A stretch of 64,000 nucleotides of DNA. Origin: Brevibacterium picturae (GTDB taxonomy: Bacteria; Actinomycetota; Actinomycetes; Actinomycetales; Brevibacteriaceae). Position 1 is the stretch's first letter, and each line of letters begins with the position of its first letter. The notes under the pieces are model-generated. The model did no database searches. It was not told where the DNA came from and saw only the letters and a program-made list of their open reading frames with translations. The DNA is taken from contig NZ_LT629739.1 of NCBI RefSeq assembly GCF_900105045.1, positions 1,240,001 through 1,304,000 of the forward strand. The letters run 5' to 3'. This document shows positions 18,119 through 26,596 of the stretch, in pieces. A program made the position numbers and the translations under genes.

Positions 18119-19108
18119 ATGACGGATCACGTTACCCAAACCCCCAGACGCCGAATGCTGCGCCCTCGGGTGCTCGTGCCGATGGCCTCGGCCATTGTTG
18201 CCGCGGTTGCCATCGGGTACTTTCTCCGGGCTCCCTCGCCCGTCGGCCACTGGGACAGCGCCGAGGGAGAGGCAGAATTCGACTCCGCCTACAACGCGGC
18301 TTTCTCCAGCATGCCGGAGCCTGCAGACACCATGGACATACGCACCGACTTCGGATTCGTCCGGGTTTACCGCTTCGAAGGAACCGGCGACGCCGAGCCG
18401 ATGATGCTGCTGCCCGGAACCGCCTCGTCGACTCCGGTCTGGGCGGGCAACATGCCGTCTCTGCTCCGGATCGCCGATGTCTACGCCCTCGATCTCCTTG
18501 GTGAACCGGGTCGGAGCGTTCAGAGTTCACCGATCACCAGTACCGAGGATGAGGCCGCTTGGCTCGCTGAGACGATCGCTGCGCTTCCAGAGGATTCTGT
18601 GAACCTGGTCGGGCTCTCGCTCGGGGGATGGACGGCGGCCAATCTCGCCATCCGCCACCCGCAGCACGTGCGGACGCTGACCCTCATCGACCCTGTCCAG
18701 ACCTTCGACGGCATCCCAGTGGAGACGATCCTTCGGGCGATCCCCGCAACCGTTCCATGGATGCCCAAGGCCGGACGGGATGCGTTCAATTCGTATACGG
18801 CCGGCGGCATCGAGGTCGAGGATGTCCCGGTAGCCGACATGATTGAGTCCGGGATGCACCATTACGCCATGAAGAAGCCCCAACCGTCGCGGATCACCGA
18901 GGGACAGCTGTCCGACCTGCCGATGCCGGTGCTCGCAATCATTGCGGGACGTTCGGTCATGCATGACCCGGAAACTGCCTCTGCCACGGCTAAACGAAGC
19001 CTGGGCACTGGCGCGGTCCGCGTCTACGAGGACGCTTCGCACGCCGTCACCGGCGAATATCCCGACGAGGTCGCAGCCGACATCGGGGAGTTCATCACTC
19101 GCCGGTGA
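18119..19108 (+). CDS. Membrane-anchored alpha/beta hydrolase
   Basis: A 329-aa protein. Residues ~15-35 form one TM/signal anchor (VLVPMASAIVAAVAIGYFL) after a basic start, so the catalytic domain is probably extracytoplasmic. The hydrolase fold shows LLPGTASSTPVW (oxyanion region), the nucleophile elbow GLSLGGW and a late DASHAVTGEYP carrying the catalytic His. I chose ATG 18119 because AGAGGAG (18107-18113) is 5 bp upstream; the GTG at 18113 overlaps it. Regulated probably by the divergent TetR. Substrate unknown. Confidence 0.85.
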   Translation: MTDHVTQTPRRRMLRPRVLVPMASAIVAAVAIGYFLRAPSPVGHWDSAEGEAEFDSAYNAAFSSMPEPADTMDIRTDFGFVRVYRFEGTGDAEPMMLLPGTASSTPVWAGNMPSLLRIADVYALDLLGEPGRSVQSSPITSTEDEAAWLAETIAALPEDSVNLVGLSLGGWTAANLAIRHPQHVRTLTLIDPVQTFDGIPVETILRAIPATVPWMPKAGRDAFNSYTAGGIEVEDVPVADMIESGMHHYAMKKPQPSRITEGQLSDLPMPVLAIIAGRSVMHDPETASATAKRSLGTGAVRVYEDASHAVTGEYPDEVAADIGEFITRR

Positions 19109-19119
19109 CCCGCGGCAGG

Positions 19120-19911
19120 TCAGTTCAGCAGCGCCCTGTCCCCCAGTGTCGCGCCCTTGAGCTTGGAGAATTCGCCCAGCAGCGTCTTCACCGTCAGCGT
19201 CTTCTTCTCTTCGGCCGAGGCCTGATAGATGATCTCGCCTTCGTGCATCATGATCAGGCGGTTGCCCAGGGCGATCGCCTGTTCCATGTTGTGTGTGACC
19301 ATGAGTGTGGTCAGCCCGTCATTGGACACGATCTTCTGCGTCAGGTCCGTCACGAGGGCCGCGCGCTGTGGGTCGAGGGCTGCAGTGTGTTCGTCAAGCA
19401 GCAGAATGCGGGGCTGGGTGAAACCGGCCATGAGCAGGCTCAGCGCCTGGCGCTGTCCGCCGGAGAGCAGACCCACCTTCGTTTTCAGCCGGTTCTCCAG
19501 GCCGAGCTCCAAAGTGGCAAGCTCCTCTCTGAACAGGTCCCGCCTCGCCGAGGTGGTTCCTCGTCCCAGCCCACGTGGCTTACCGCGCTTGAGCGCCAAG
19601 GACAGGTTCTGTTCGATCGTGAGGTCCGGGGCGGTGCCGGCCATCGGGTCCTGGAACACCCGGCCCAGATACTTGGCCCGCTTGTATTCAGGCATCCGTG
19701 CCACCTCGGCGCCGTCGATCGTGATCGATCCGGAGTCGACGGGGAGTCGACCCGAGATTGTGTTGAGCAACGTCGACTTGCCAGCTCCGTTGGAGCCGAT
19801 GACGGTGACGAAGTCGGATTCCTCGAGTTCGAGTGAAAGGGTCTGCAGTGCCTTGCGTTCGTTGACGGTCCCAGGGAAGAAAGTCTTCGAGATGGTGTCG
19901 ATCTTCAGCAT
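19120..19911 (-). CDS. ABC transporter ATP-binding protein (TrpZ-like)
   Basis: A 263-aa ATPase: Walker A GSNGAGKST, Q-loop region GRVFQDPMAG, signature LSGGQRQALSL, Walker B ILLLDEHTAALDP and switch His in LMVTHNMEQ. It follows the permease gene with a 5-bp gap. The start at 19911 gives MLKIDTISKTFFPGT; a longer upstream extension overlaps the permease in another frame and is rejected. Together with the permease and PF04392-type binding protein it matches the TrpXYZ family of aromatic-amino-acid-type importers. Confidence 0.93.
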   Translation of the reverse strand: MLKIDTISKTFFPGTVNERKALQTLSLELEESDFVTVIGSNGAGKSTLLNTISGRLPVDSGSITIDGAEVARMPEYKRAKYLGRVFQDPMAGTAPDLTIEQNLSLALKRGKPRGLGRGTTSARRDLFREELATLELGLENRLKTKVGLLSGGQRQALSLLMAGFTQPRILLLDEHTAALDPQRAALVTDLTQKIVSNDGLTTLMVTHNMEQAIALGNRLIMMHEGEIIYQASAEEKKTLTVKTLLGEFSKLKGATLGDRALLN

Positions 19912-19916
19912 GTGTC

Positions 19917-20963
19917 TCAGTCCTCCTTCGCTTCTGTCGCGGCAGACGATCCTGCGGCTCTCGCCGACGTCCCCGCGGGGACGTCGGGGGTGTCGGCGGG
20001 GACATCGACCGTGCCGACGGGCACCTGTGCGCCCGCTTCGTTGGCAGGATCGTCTGCTGGTTCTGCCGGAGCCTTCGACGAGGTCCGGTTGCCGCGGGAT
20101 CTCAGCGACGGTATTCGTTTGAGGAACCCCCATCTGGGCAGCAGCAGGGCGAGGACGACGAGCAGTGCGGTCGTCAGCTTCATATCGTTGGTGTCGAGGC
20201 CGGCACGCAGCGCCAAGAAGATGATGAGCCGGTAGATGACCGATCCCAGCAGAGCCCCGAGGCTGGCCATGAAGATGTTGCGGCTGCCGAACACGGCCTG
20301 GCCCAGGATGACCGAGGCGAGTCCCACGAGGATGAGGCCGATACCCATGCTGACGTCGGAGAAGCCCTGGTACTGGGCGACGAGGGCACCGCAGAGTGCG
20401 ACGAAGCCGTTGGACAGCGCCAGGGTCAGCATCGTCGTGTTGTCGGTGTTGACGCCGAGGCTGCGGATCATCTGCCGATTGTTGCCATTGGCCTGGATCG
20501 CCAGCCCCAGGTCGGTGGTGAGGAACCAGTCGATGGCGAATTTCAGGATCAGGGTGAATGCGAGGAGTACGGCAATGGAGACCCAGGTGCCCAACAGCAT
20601 GTTCTCCCGCAGCGGAGTGAATACGGTGTCTTCTCGCAGGAGCGGGAGGTTCGCCTTGCCCATGATCCGCAGATTGATCGACCACAGACCGATCATCGTC
20701 AGGATTCCGGCCAGCAGTCCGTCGATGCCGCCCTTGGTGTGGAGGAGCCCGGTGATATAGCCGGCGATGAGCCCTGCACCGATGGCCGCCAAGGTCGCCA
20801 GGAAGGGGTTGACCCCGGCGATGATCAAGGATGCTGCGGTGGCGCCGCCTGTGGTGAAGCTTCCGTCGACGGTGAGGTCGGGAAAGTTGAGGACCTTGAA
20901 GGTCAGGTAGACCCCGAGCGCCATCGCTCCATAGATGAGCCCGAGTTCCAGTGCTCCGAACAT
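19917..20963 (-). CDS. ABC transporter permease (BPD_transp_2 / TrpY-like)
   Basis: A 348-aa permease with about nine TM helices. The opening GLIYGAMALGVYLTFKVLNFPDLTVDGSFTTGG is the hallmark of the permease paired with PF04392 binding proteins. The last ~60 residues form a Pro/Ala/Asp-rich tail with repeated VPAGT/VPADT units, unusual for the family and probably disordered in the cytosol. Middle gene of the binding protein-permease-ATPase operon. Confidence 0.92.
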   Translation of the reverse strand: MFGALELGLIYGAMALGVYLTFKVLNFPDLTVDGSFTTGGATAASLIIAGVNPFLATLAAIGAGLIAGYITGLLHTKGGIDGLLAGILTMIGLWSINLRIMGKANLPLLREDTVFTPLRENMLLGTWVSIAVLLAFTLILKFAIDWFLTTDLGLAIQANGNNRQMIRSLGVNTDNTTMLTLALSNGFVALCGALVAQYQGFSDVSMGIGLILVGLASVILGQAVFGSRNIFMASLGALLGSVIYRLIIFLALRAGLDTNDMKLTTALLVVLALLLPRWGFLKRIPSLRSRGNRTSSKAPAEPADDPANEAGAQVPVGTVDVPADTPDVPAGTSARAAGSSAATEAKED

Positions 20964-21043
20964 GTGTTTCCGATCAGGTGGTGATTTGACGCATGGGTAG
21001 GTGTCGCCGACCGGTCACGAGCTCCGGCCGGCGACGGGGACGA

Positions 21044-22030
21044 TCATTCGATGACTGTGTCGGCTTCGTCGATGATGTCCTGCGGGATTTCGACGCCCTG
21101 AGCCTTGGCTGCCTTCGGGTTGACGACGAGCTCGAGGTTGGAGCTGGTCTCGACGGGCATATCGGCTGGTTTCTCGCCGTCTTGGAGGATCTTCAGTGCC
21201 ATCTTGCCGGTCTGTTCACCCAGCTTCGTGTAGTCGATGCCCCGGGTAATCGCCGCGCCCTGTTCCACCTGGCCGGCTTCCGATCCGACCAGCAGCGCCT
21301 TGTTCTTCTCAGCGGCTTGGACCATGGTCGAGACGGCGGAGACGACGTTGTTGTCGGTCGGCACGTAGTAGGCGTCGACGTCACCGAGTGAGTTCACTGC
21401 CTGGGCCAGTTCACCAGAGTTGGCGATCGTGGCTTCCTTGATTTTGATGCCCATGTCCTTGGCGGCTTCCTTCGCCAGTTCCACCTGCACCTGCGAGTTG
21501 ACCTCGCCGGAGCTGTAGACGATGCCGACGGTCTTCGCGTCGGGCTTGAGATCCTTGACCAGCTGCAGCTGATCGGCGACCGGGTTGAGATCGGAGGTGC
21601 CAGTGACGTTTCCTCCGGGAGCCTCGTTCGATTTCACGAGTCCTGCCTCTTCGGCGTCCGTGACGGCGGTGAAGAGCACAGGCATGTCGGTGATGGCCTG
21701 CGCAGCCGCCTGCGCTGCGGGAGTGGCCACGGCAAGGACCAAGTCCAAGTCCTGGTTCGAGAAGGTCTGCGCGATGGTCGTGGCATTGGCCTGCTCGCCC
21801 TGCGCGTTCTGTTCGTCCCATTCGACGGTGACATCGGCATCTTTGAAGGACTTCTTGAAGCCTTCGCTGGCCGCGTCGAGTGCCGGGTGCTGAACCAGCT
21901 GGGAGATGCCGATCGCGTACGAATCGCCGCCCTCTCCGTCACCGCTGGCACCTTCTCCGCCTGAGCATGCTGACACCGCAATTACCGAACTCACCGCCAC
22001 AATCGCTGTGGCCAGACGCCTGAGACGCAT
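21044..22030 (-). CDS. ABC transporter substrate-binding lipoprotein (PF04392, TrpX-like)
   Basis: A 328-aa lipoprotein: signal peptide with lipobox VIAVSACSGG (Cys near residue 21), Gly/Ser linker, then YAIGISQLVQHPALDAASEGFKK, the characteristic PF04392 opening, and IDYTKLGEQTGKMALKIL near the end. Start ATG 22030 has AGGGGAGAAG immediately upstream. First gene of the importer operon. Known relatives take up tryptophan or tyrosine; the substrate here is not provable from sequence. Confidence 0.92.
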   Translation of the reverse strand: MRLRRLATAIVAVSSVIAVSACSGGEGASGDGEGGDSYAIGISQLVQHPALDAASEGFKKSFKDADVTVEWDEQNAQGEQANATTIAQTFSNQDLDLVLAVATPAAQAAAQAITDMPVLFTAVTDAEEAGLVKSNEAPGGNVTGTSDLNPVADQLQLVKDLKPDAKTVGIVYSSGEVNSQVQVELAKEAAKDMGIKIKEATIANSGELAQAVNSLGDVDAYYVPTDNNVVSAVSTMVQAAEKNKALLVGSEAGQVEQGAAITRGIDYTKLGEQTGKMALKILQDGEKPADMPVETSSNLELVVNPKAAKAQGVEIPQDIIDEADTVIE

Positions 22031-22361
22031 TCTTCTCCCCTTTGAAAAACCGGTTCGACTGCGCCGAACCGGGACGAATCCAGTCACTTGTCCCCGATCG
22101 GTCCCGTCGGTGGGACTCTCCGTGGAACTGCAGTCGAACCACGCACTGACCGCGGCTCAGATCATTCTGAGTCCGCAGCCGCCTGGGGTCGACTGTGATG
22201 ACAACCACTCTATGGGGCGCCACTGACACAGCCGACCAAAACAGGGTTTTGGAGACAATCGTCCCAGTATCGTTATCTGTCGCGACAAACGTCCTCCGAT
22301 GCCGCGCATCAGCCGTCCAAGCGTCCCGGACGGCGTCACCGCGGGGACGTCTCAGCGCGCC
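22031..22361. other. 331-bp intergenic region between oligopeptidase B and the ABC operon
   Basis: No credible ORF. It contains the palindrome CCAAAAC-AGG-GTTTTGG (22236-22252), a candidate operator or terminator, and should hold the promoter of the ABC operon. I looked for a T-box leader and saw none. Confidence 0.4.
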
Positions 22362-24665
22362 TCAGGCTTCGATTTCGACATCCGCTCGCCTCAGCACATC
22401 GAGGATCCAGGCGAAGTCGAAGGCTGTTTCCTTCCAGGAATCGTATCGTCCCGATGCACCACCGTGACCGGCGACCATTTCGGTCTTGAGCAGCGCATCG
22501 GCACCGACCTCACGCAGACGGGCAACCCATTTGGCGGGTTCGACGTAGAGGACCCGGGTGTCGTTGAGTGAGGTCACGGCCAAGACCTTCGGATGGTCCG
22601 CCTCGGCGACGTTCTCGTACGGAGAATAGGAGCGCATATATTCGTACACGTGCTCGTCATGGAGGGGGTCTCCCCACTCCTCCCATTCGATGACGGTCAG
22701 TGGAAGCTCGGGCATGAGGATCGAGGTCAGTGCGTCGACGAAGGGCACTTCGGCGCTGACTCCGGCGAAGAGGTCCGGTGCCATGTTCGTCACCGCCCCC
22801 ATCAGCAGACCTCCGGCCGATCCCCCGGATGCCACGAGCTTCTCCGGCCTCGTCCATCCTTGGGCAACGAGGTGGCGTCCAGCGGAGATGAAGTCGGTGA
22901 AGGTGTTCTTCTTCGCCGAGGTCTTGCCCTGGTCGTACCAGTGGCGGCCCATCTCGCCGCCGCCGCGCACGTGTGCGATGGCGAAGACGACCCCGCGGTC
23001 GAGCAGGGAGAGCCGGGAGACGGAGAAGTGCGGATCCATGCTCATCTCGTAGGAGCCGTACCCGTAGAGCACCAGTGGTGCGGGATCGACCGGGGCCGCG
23101 TCCTGAGGTCGGCCGTCCGTCGCCGAGGCGGTGCTGCCGGGGGCGAGCGCGACGAGGTCGGTGCGGTAGACCAGAGAGATCGGAATCTGCGTTCCATCCT
23201 CGGCGCGGGCCCAGATGAGGGATTCGCTGTAGCGATCAAGGTCGACCGAGCCGAGGACGGGTTGACGCTTGAGGATCGTGTCAGTGCCGTCTGCCACGCT
23301 GTGCTGATAGATCACAGCGGGCGTGGACATGGAGGTGAAGAGCAGTCGGATGCTCGTCTGTGTGAACTCGGGATTGCCGGCGAATCCCAGGGTTCCGGTC
23401 TCTCGCGAGAAGGGAAGTTCCTGCAGTCGGCCATACGGTGAGGCGGTGTCGTCGGGATTGGAGGTTCCACTCGAGGCGAGCTGTTCAACCGAGGTGGCCT
23501 GTTCTCGCCTGTCCAGTTCGATGATGCCGACTCGGGCGAATCCACCGCGGCGATAGCTGATGACGATGAAGTCGGCGAAGGCATCGACGTCTTCGATGCG
23601 CAGCCCGTCAACGTCGTCGAGCAGTGGGCGGCCGATGGACTCCGGATCGGCGATGGCGCGCGGGTCGTCGGAGGCGTCGGCAGTTTCGCGCGCAGTGCCG
23701 GCTGGATCGGAGACGGGAACGTCGATGATGTCGAAGTCGGCCCGTTCCTGGTTGTGGGTGATGAGGAAGCGGTCCTCTCCGGCGATGACAGCGTGCTCCA
23801 CGGAGTATTCGACCCCGTCGACCCGTGGCCAGACTGCCTGCGGTGCGGCTTCGAGGTCCTCGGATTCGAGTGACCAAAAGCCTGTGGTGGTCTTCGACCC
23901 GGTGACGATGAACATGTACTTGCGTGAACGGGAGAATCCCGAACCAACGAAGAACCGCTCATCGGGCTCATGGAAGATGCAGACATCGTCGCTGCTGTCG
24001 GTGCCGACGACATGGCGCCAGACTTTCTCCGGACGCCAGGCCTCGTCGACGGTCGTATAGAAGAAGTAGCGTCCTGTTGGGTCGATCGAGGCTCCGGCGA
24101 AGGTGCCTTCGACGGTGTCGGGCAGGTCCTCACCTGTGCTCAGGTCCCGCATCCTTAGGGTGTACCGTTCGTCGCCGGAGTTGTCGACGCCGAAGAGCAG
24201 ATACCGGCCGTCATCGGTCAGAGAGAAGGTGCCGAGGGAGAAGAATTCCTGGCCCTCGGCCGCAGTGTTCGAGTCGAAGATGACTTCCTCGCCGGGCAGC
24301 GGCTCCTCGCCGACTTCGGGCGGGGTCCAGTCAGCGGCCTCGGAGATGGGGGCGCGAACGCTGATTCCGTAGTCGAGTCCGGCCTTCGTCCGTGAGTAGT
24401 ACCAGTAGCTCCCGCGCCTGGTCGGCACCGACATGTCGGTTTCCTTGATGCGGGTCCTGATTTCTTTGAAGATCGATTCCTGCAGCGGTTCGAGCTGGGA
24501 CGTCTGGGCGTTCGTCCAGTCGTTCTCGGCCTCGAGGTGGGCGATGACCTCTGGGGATTCCTTGTCGCGCATCCACTCGTAGTTGTCGACGAAGGTGTGG
24601 CCGTGGTGGGTTCGTTCATAAGGGATCTTCTTGGCCACGGGGGCGCTGGAAGCAGTGTCATTCAT
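22362..24665 (-). CDS. ptrB: Oligopeptidase B (S9A prolyl oligopeptidase family)
   Basis: A 767-aa serine peptidase that cleaves small peptides after basic residues. N-terminal beta-propeller (YERTHHGHTFVDNYEWMRD; DMSVPTRRGSYWYYSR) and C-terminal hydrolase domain with GYGSYEMSMDPHFS, HVRGGGEMGRHWYDQGK, nucleophile GGSAGGLLMG (Ser near residue 615), the Asp region SLNDTRVLYVEPAKW and His in AGHGGASGRYDSW. Slightly longer than the E. coli enzyme, with an inserted low-complexity Ser/Asp-rich stretch around residues 300-400 and 530. No signal peptide. Confidence 0.93.
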   Translation of the reverse strand: MNDTASSAPVAKKIPYERTHHGHTFVDNYEWMRDKESPEVIAHLEAENDWTNAQTSQLEPLQESIFKEIRTRIKETDMSVPTRRGSYWYYSRTKAGLDYGISVRAPISEAADWTPPEVGEEPLPGEEVIFDSNTAAEGQEFFSLGTFSLTDDGRYLLFGVDNSGDERYTLRMRDLSTGEDLPDTVEGTFAGASIDPTGRYFFYTTVDEAWRPEKVWRHVVGTDSSDDVCIFHEPDERFFVGSGFSRSRKYMFIVTGSKTTTGFWSLESEDLEAAPQAVWPRVDGVEYSVEHAVIAGEDRFLITHNQERADFDIIDVPVSDPAGTARETADASDDPRAIADPESIGRPLLDDVDGLRIEDVDAFADFIVISYRRGGFARVGIIELDRREQATSVEQLASSGTSNPDDTASPYGRLQELPFSRETGTLGFAGNPEFTQTSIRLLFTSMSTPAVIYQHSVADGTDTILKRQPVLGSVDLDRYSESLIWARAEDGTQIPISLVYRTDLVALAPGSTASATDGRPQDAAPVDPAPLVLYGYGSYEMSMDPHFSVSRLSLLDRGVVFAIAHVRGGGEMGRHWYDQGKTSAKKNTFTDFISAGRHLVAQGWTRPEKLVASGGSAGGLLMGAVTNMAPDLFAGVSAEVPFVDALTSILMPELPLTVIEWEEWGDPLHDEHVYEYMRSYSPYENVAEADHPKVLAVTSLNDTRVLYVEPAKWVARLREVGADALLKTEMVAGHGGASGRYDSWKETAFDFAWILDVLRRADVEIEA

Positions 24666-24804
24666 GGCCCCAGCCTAGCCACCTCAGGGTTGACACCGCA
24701 GCACAGGTCAAGGGTGCGCTCGTGTCACCCGAGATACCCGGGTGAGCACAATGCACAAAAGGTGAAATATGAGCAGAACGCGATCAGTGCACACAAGCGC
24801 GTAA

Positions 24805-24842
24805 TGTGACGCTCGTCAACCTAAGCTATGACGAGCCTCACA
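24805..24842. promoter_or_regulatory. Long dyad upstream of TTT operon 1
   Basis: Nested symmetry TGTGA-2-CTCGTCA-10-TGACGAG-2-TCACA spans 24805-24842, ending 32 bp before the chosen tctC start. Symmetrical spacing on both sides suggests an operator or a structured leader. A shorter dyad TCACCCG/CGGGTGA lies at 24725-24745, nearer ptrB. Confidence 0.5.
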
Positions 24843-24874
24843 TGTAATTCACAACAGATATGAAAGTTTGGTCA

Positions 24875-25921
24875 ATGACGAACCAATCCGCCTCAGATCC
24901 TGGCGCAGATACACGGTCCGGGCCGCCGCATCCGACTCGCCGCATGTTCGGCCGAATAGCCTACGGTGCTCTCGCGGTGGCAGCCGTTGGGACGGCCACC
25001 ACCTATTCGGTCAAGGCCGCATCGGCCAAGGGTGATCTCTCCTCCAACCTCACGCTCATCGCACCTGCCGGTGCCGGTGGCGGTTGGGACGGGTTCTCCC
25101 GAGAGACGCAGCAGGCCATGCGTGTGAATAAGCTGGCCAACAACGCCCAGGTCGTCAACATCCCCGGGGCCGGTGGCACCATCGGACTCGGCAAGTTCAC
25201 CACCATGCAGGGCCGAGCCGACACCATTCTGGCCACCGGCACCGCGATGGTCGGCGGCATTGCACTCAACGAGTCGCCGGTCGGTTTCGATGACACGACC
25301 CTGCTCGCCCGTGTGGCAGAGGACTACGACGTGCTCATCGCCGCCGCTGACTCCCCGTACAACACGCTCGATGAGGTCATCGGCAAGTGGAAGAAGGACC
25401 CGAAGGGCTTCGTCTGGACCGGCGGCTCGGCCGGGTCCGTCGATCACCTCACGATCGCTCAGCTGGCGCTGCTGTCGGGCATCCCCGCCTCGGGGATCAC
25501 CTACATTCCGAAGTCCGGCGGCGGTGAAGCGATCCAGACGCTGCTCTCGGGCACGACGGACTTCGCCTCCTGTGGCTTCAACGAGGTTTCGGACCAGATC
25601 GAAGCCGGCCGCGTGAAGGCCCTCGGCGTGGCCTCACCGAAGCGCATCAAAGGCTATGAGGACCTTCCCACGATGACCGAACAGGGTTACGAGGTGACGC
25701 TGACGAACTGGCGCGGCTGGCTCGGTGCTCCCGGCATCACTGAGGATGAGACCTCGCAGCTTGTCGACATCCTCAAACAGACCCGCGACAGCGCGGAATG
25801 GGCAGATGCCCTCGAGCGCAACAAATGGACAGACGTGTGGCTGACCGGTGATGAGTTCGCAGAATTCATCAAAGAGGACACCTCCCGGATCGAGACGCTG
25901 CTGAAGGAGTTGGGACTGTGA
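24875..25921 (+). CDS. tctC: Tripartite tricarboxylate transporter substrate-binding protein (TctC), operon 1
   Basis: A 348-aa periplasmic-type binding protein (Bug/TctC, PF03401). Signal region has a twin-arginine-like PTRRMFGRIAYGALAVAAVG. Family blocks: LIAPAGAGGGWDGFSRETQQ, VNIPGAGGTIGLGKF, FASCGFNEVSDQIEAGRVKALGV, YEVTLTNWRGWLGAPG. ATG 24875 is preceded by GAAAG; an ATG at 24860 would add five residues. Its stop overlaps the next gene by 4 bp. Substrate likely a di- or tricarboxylate by family, unproven. Confidence 0.92.
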   Translation: MTNQSASDPGADTRSGPPHPTRRMFGRIAYGALAVAAVGTATTYSVKAASAKGDLSSNLTLIAPAGAGGGWDGFSRETQQAMRVNKLANNAQVVNIPGAGGTIGLGKFTTMQGRADTILATGTAMVGGIALNESPVGFDDTTLLARVAEDYDVLIAAADSPYNTLDEVIGKWKKDPKGFVWTGGSAGSVDHLTIAQLALLSGIPASGITYIPKSGGGEAIQTLLSGTTDFASCGFNEVSDQIEAGRVKALGVASPKRIKGYEDLPTMTEQGYEVTLTNWRGWLGAPGITEDETSQLVDILKQTRDSAEWADALERNKWTDVWLTGDEFAEFIKEDTSRIETLLKELGL

Positions 25922-26595
25922 GCACTCAGACGTCAACGAAGAAGAGAACCAGGACGGCCCACCTCGGCGCCGGAACCTGGTGGCAGGGGCGATCAGGTCT
26001 CCTGATTCCTCTCATCATGGCCGGATTCTCGACCTATCTGCTCATCGGCATTATCACGATGGACGTCGCCGAGGACGCCGACCAGCCGGGGCCGCAGTTC
26101 TTCCCCATGCTCATCATGATCGCCGGTTACGTCCTCACGATCCTGCTGACGATCGCCTATATCCGCAATCCCGAACCCGTCGACGCCGACGATGATCTCC
26201 CCGCCGAGGTAGAGGAGGCCAAGGCGTTTTCGACACCTGTCACCTCGGCGGTGTCGGCCTCGCGCCTCGATCCGCATGAGGAGGACGAACCGGTCCAGGA
26301 CCGCCAGGCTCTGGCCAAGGCACGTACCGAGGACTCCTCGCACCGCACACACAGTGACTTCGTGTCCTTGGCCTGGGGTGCGGGCGGCTTCGCCGCGTTC
26401 GCGCTCATCCTCGAGTTCGCCGGGTGGATCCTCGCCGCGGCGCTTCTGTTCTGGTGTGTGGCCAGGTCGATGGGGTCGAAGCGGCCCCTGTTCGACCTGA
26501 CCATGGCTCTGACCTTCTCGTCCCTGGTCTACCTCGCGTTCGCGGTGCTGCTGGGACTCAACCTTCCTTCGGGAATTCTGGGAGGTGGCTTCTGA
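25918..26595 (+). CDS. tctB: TTT small membrane subunit (TctB), operon 1
   Basis: A 225-aa TctB/DUF1468 protein with four TM helices: LLIPLIMAGFSTYLLIGII, FPMLIMIAGYVLTILLTIAY, and two near the C-terminus (FAAFALILEFAGWILAAALL; LVYLAFAVLLGLNL). Between helices 2 and 3 is a ~75-residue acidic cytosolic loop, longer than usual. GTG start overlapping tctC (GTGA). Works with TctA as the membrane part of the importer. Confidence 0.9.
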   Translation: MSTQTSTKKRTRTAHLGAGTWWQGRSGLLIPLIMAGFSTYLLIGIITMDVAEDADQPGPQFFPMLIMIAGYVLTILLTIAYIRNPEPVDADDDLPAEVEEAKAFSTPVTSAVSASRLDPHEEDEPVQDRQALAKARTEDSSHRTHSDFVSLAWGAGGFAAFALILEFAGWILAAALLFWCVARSMGSKRPLFDLTMALTFSSLVYLAFAVLLGLNLPSGILGGGF

Positions 26596-26596
26596 T

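Noticed and set aside
19912-20685. N-terminal extension of the ABC ATPase
   Set aside because: It runs through the permease gene in another frame and is Arg/Pro-rich nonsense.
22031-22361. T-box or tryptophan leader before the TrpX-like gene
   Set aside because: No T-box consensus, specifier hairpin or Trp-rich leader peptide was found.
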